From: JBHHYU01 sp046757725
GTDB taxonomy: Bacteria; Desulfobacterota; Binatia; UBA9968
DNA: 14,446 nucleotides
Direction of reading: 5' to 3'
NCBI GenBank assembly: GCA_046757725.1
Contig: JBHHYU010000081.1
Location: forward strand, 1 to 14,446
A program made the position numbers and the translations under genes. The notes beneath the pieces were generated by a model. It saw only the letters and a list, made by a program, of their open reading frames with translations. It had not been told where the DNA came from and did not search any database. Positions 13,848 through 14,446 of the stretch are shown here, in pieces (the stretch's first letter is position 1; each line of letters begins with the position of its first letter).

Positions 13848-14446
13848 CTGTTCCGTAACCCCCAGGTCTCTCCTCCATCTTTGGAGCGATAAATCTTCCC
13901 GTTTCCGGTCCCAACTAAAATCTTGGAAGGATCACTGGGATGAACAGCAATGGCCACAATTCCCCTTGGACTCTTGGCTAAAAGGGACCACTGCTTTCCC
14001 TCGTCGCTGCTCAGATACAGACCGTCTCTCACGGCTGCATACATGATCTTCGGATCCTTAGGATTGTACGCAAAAGCGTAGACTGTTTTTTGGGTGGGCA
14101 GACCGCTCACCCGATTCCAACCTCAGAAGCAGTCGGCGTTTCGGAAGAGTCCGACGGCTGTCCCGGCATACAGGAAAATGCCACCCATCCCCGTAGCAAT
14201 AGGGACTGAGGTCAGAGAGGTTACATTAGGATTCTCCGGACCGTCATCAACTCGGGACCAAGTCTTGGCCCCGTCATCACTCCGATAGAGTCCTTTCCCA
14301 ACAGCCCATGCATGAAGCCGGTTAGGCCTTGTCGGATCAATGGCAAGGGCGTGAATGTCCCTGGTAGGAAGACCCTTTCCCGCACGCTGCCATGTCGTAC
14401 CACCGTCTTCGCTTTTAATCACAGCCAGATCATGGCCTCCGGCATA
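13844..14446 (-). CDS. candidate selenoprotein: BNR/Asp-box beta-propeller with Cys-Phe-Sec (5' truncated)
   Basis: The reading frame is open from the window edge and, through the in-frame TGA at 14123-14125, gives 200 residues to the stop at 13844. It resembles BNR-repeat proteins annotated as F510_1955-type glycosylhydrolases. Asp-boxes visible: S12-EDGGTTW, S56-DDGAKTW, S147-DEGKQW, S188-KDGGETW. The remaining repeat reads A104-D105-C106-F107-Sec108-G109-W110: it keeps the Asp, Trp and spacing but replaces Gly-Gly-x with Cys-Phe-Sec. Each repeat has the usual xxAxAxxPxxPxxxYA strands on both sides of the UGA, so the frame is continuous. A strong hairpin follows the UGA. A secreted or periplasmic metal- or redox-binding propeller is plausible; no enzyme activity can be assigned. 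The N-terminus lies outside the window. Confidence 0.75.
14092..14112 (-). promoter_or_regulatory. candidate bacterial SECIS hairpin (beta-propeller gene)
   Basis: Ten nt after the UGA, GGGUGAGC pairs with GCCCACCC (7 of 8 pairs, one A-C mismatch) around loop GGUCU, which starts 19 nt after UGA with G at its first two positions. This matches bacterial SECIS geometry well. Confidence 0.7.

Noticed and set aside
11527..14446. UGA read as Trp or Gly throughout (alternative genetic code).
   Set aside because: Several convincing genes end in TGA with overlaps to the next start, and conserved Trp positions use TGG.
1..14446. tRNA, rRNA, CRISPR arrays, transposases or att sites.
   Set aside because: No cloverleaf, direct-repeat array or mobile-element protein was seen when reading both strands.

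Overview
The window looks like part of one long metal-handling and periplasmic-redox island. Every convincing gene is on the minus strand, and most are separated by short gaps or overlaps (ATGA overlaps at 13844-13847 and 7109-7112). The host is inferred to be Gram-negative, because it has a tripartite RND/adaptor/outer-membrane efflux system, signal peptides, c-type cytochromes and CcmG. In-frame UGA codons placed as selenocysteine suggest a lineage that makes selenoproteins (Desulfobacterota-, NC10- or Nitrospinota-like are guesses). The sequence does not fix the taxon.

In transcription order (right to left) the first block, 14446-10265, is a redox block. It holds a 5'-truncated BNR/Asp-box beta-propeller protein with an in-frame UGA (DCF-U-GW), a membrane-anchored TlpA/ResA thioredoxin (CPAC), a small Cys/Met-rich membrane protein, and a TlpA-like protein whose first active-site Cys codon is UGA (UPNC). 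These are followed by a membrane-anchored peroxiredoxin-like protein with UGA (UQSC), a CcmG/DsbE thioredoxin (CPPC) and a Sco copper chaperone (CQDTC...H). Each of the three UGA codons is followed within 10-14 nt by a compact stem-loop with a 5-nt G-containing apical loop, the layout of a bacterial SECIS element. A conventional ORF caller splits or truncates all three genes.

The middle block, 10264-6675, begins with a decayed 3' remnant of a YnfA-like gene. Then come a short CDF-type cation transporter, a class I cytochrome c with an extra C-terminal domain, a CopD-like polytopic membrane protein, a second small cytochrome c, and an unassigned 4-5 TM protein (NLLWE motif).

The last block, 6624-190, is a heavy-metal efflux operon: a small exported His/Cys protein, an outer-membrane CzcC/TolC-like protein, a CzcB/CusB-like adaptor, a CzcA/CusA-like pump, and a terminal PII-like protein with a shortened T-loop.

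Taken together, the genes fit uptake, reduction, delivery and export of copper or other soft metals, with thiol/selenol redox proteins keeping periplasmic metal sites or cytochromes in working order. That joint role is inferred from gene content. The novel part is the cluster of three candidate selenoproteins, especially the Cys-x-Sec motif inside an Asp-box of a beta-propeller. Positions 1-189 hold no gene I can firmly support.
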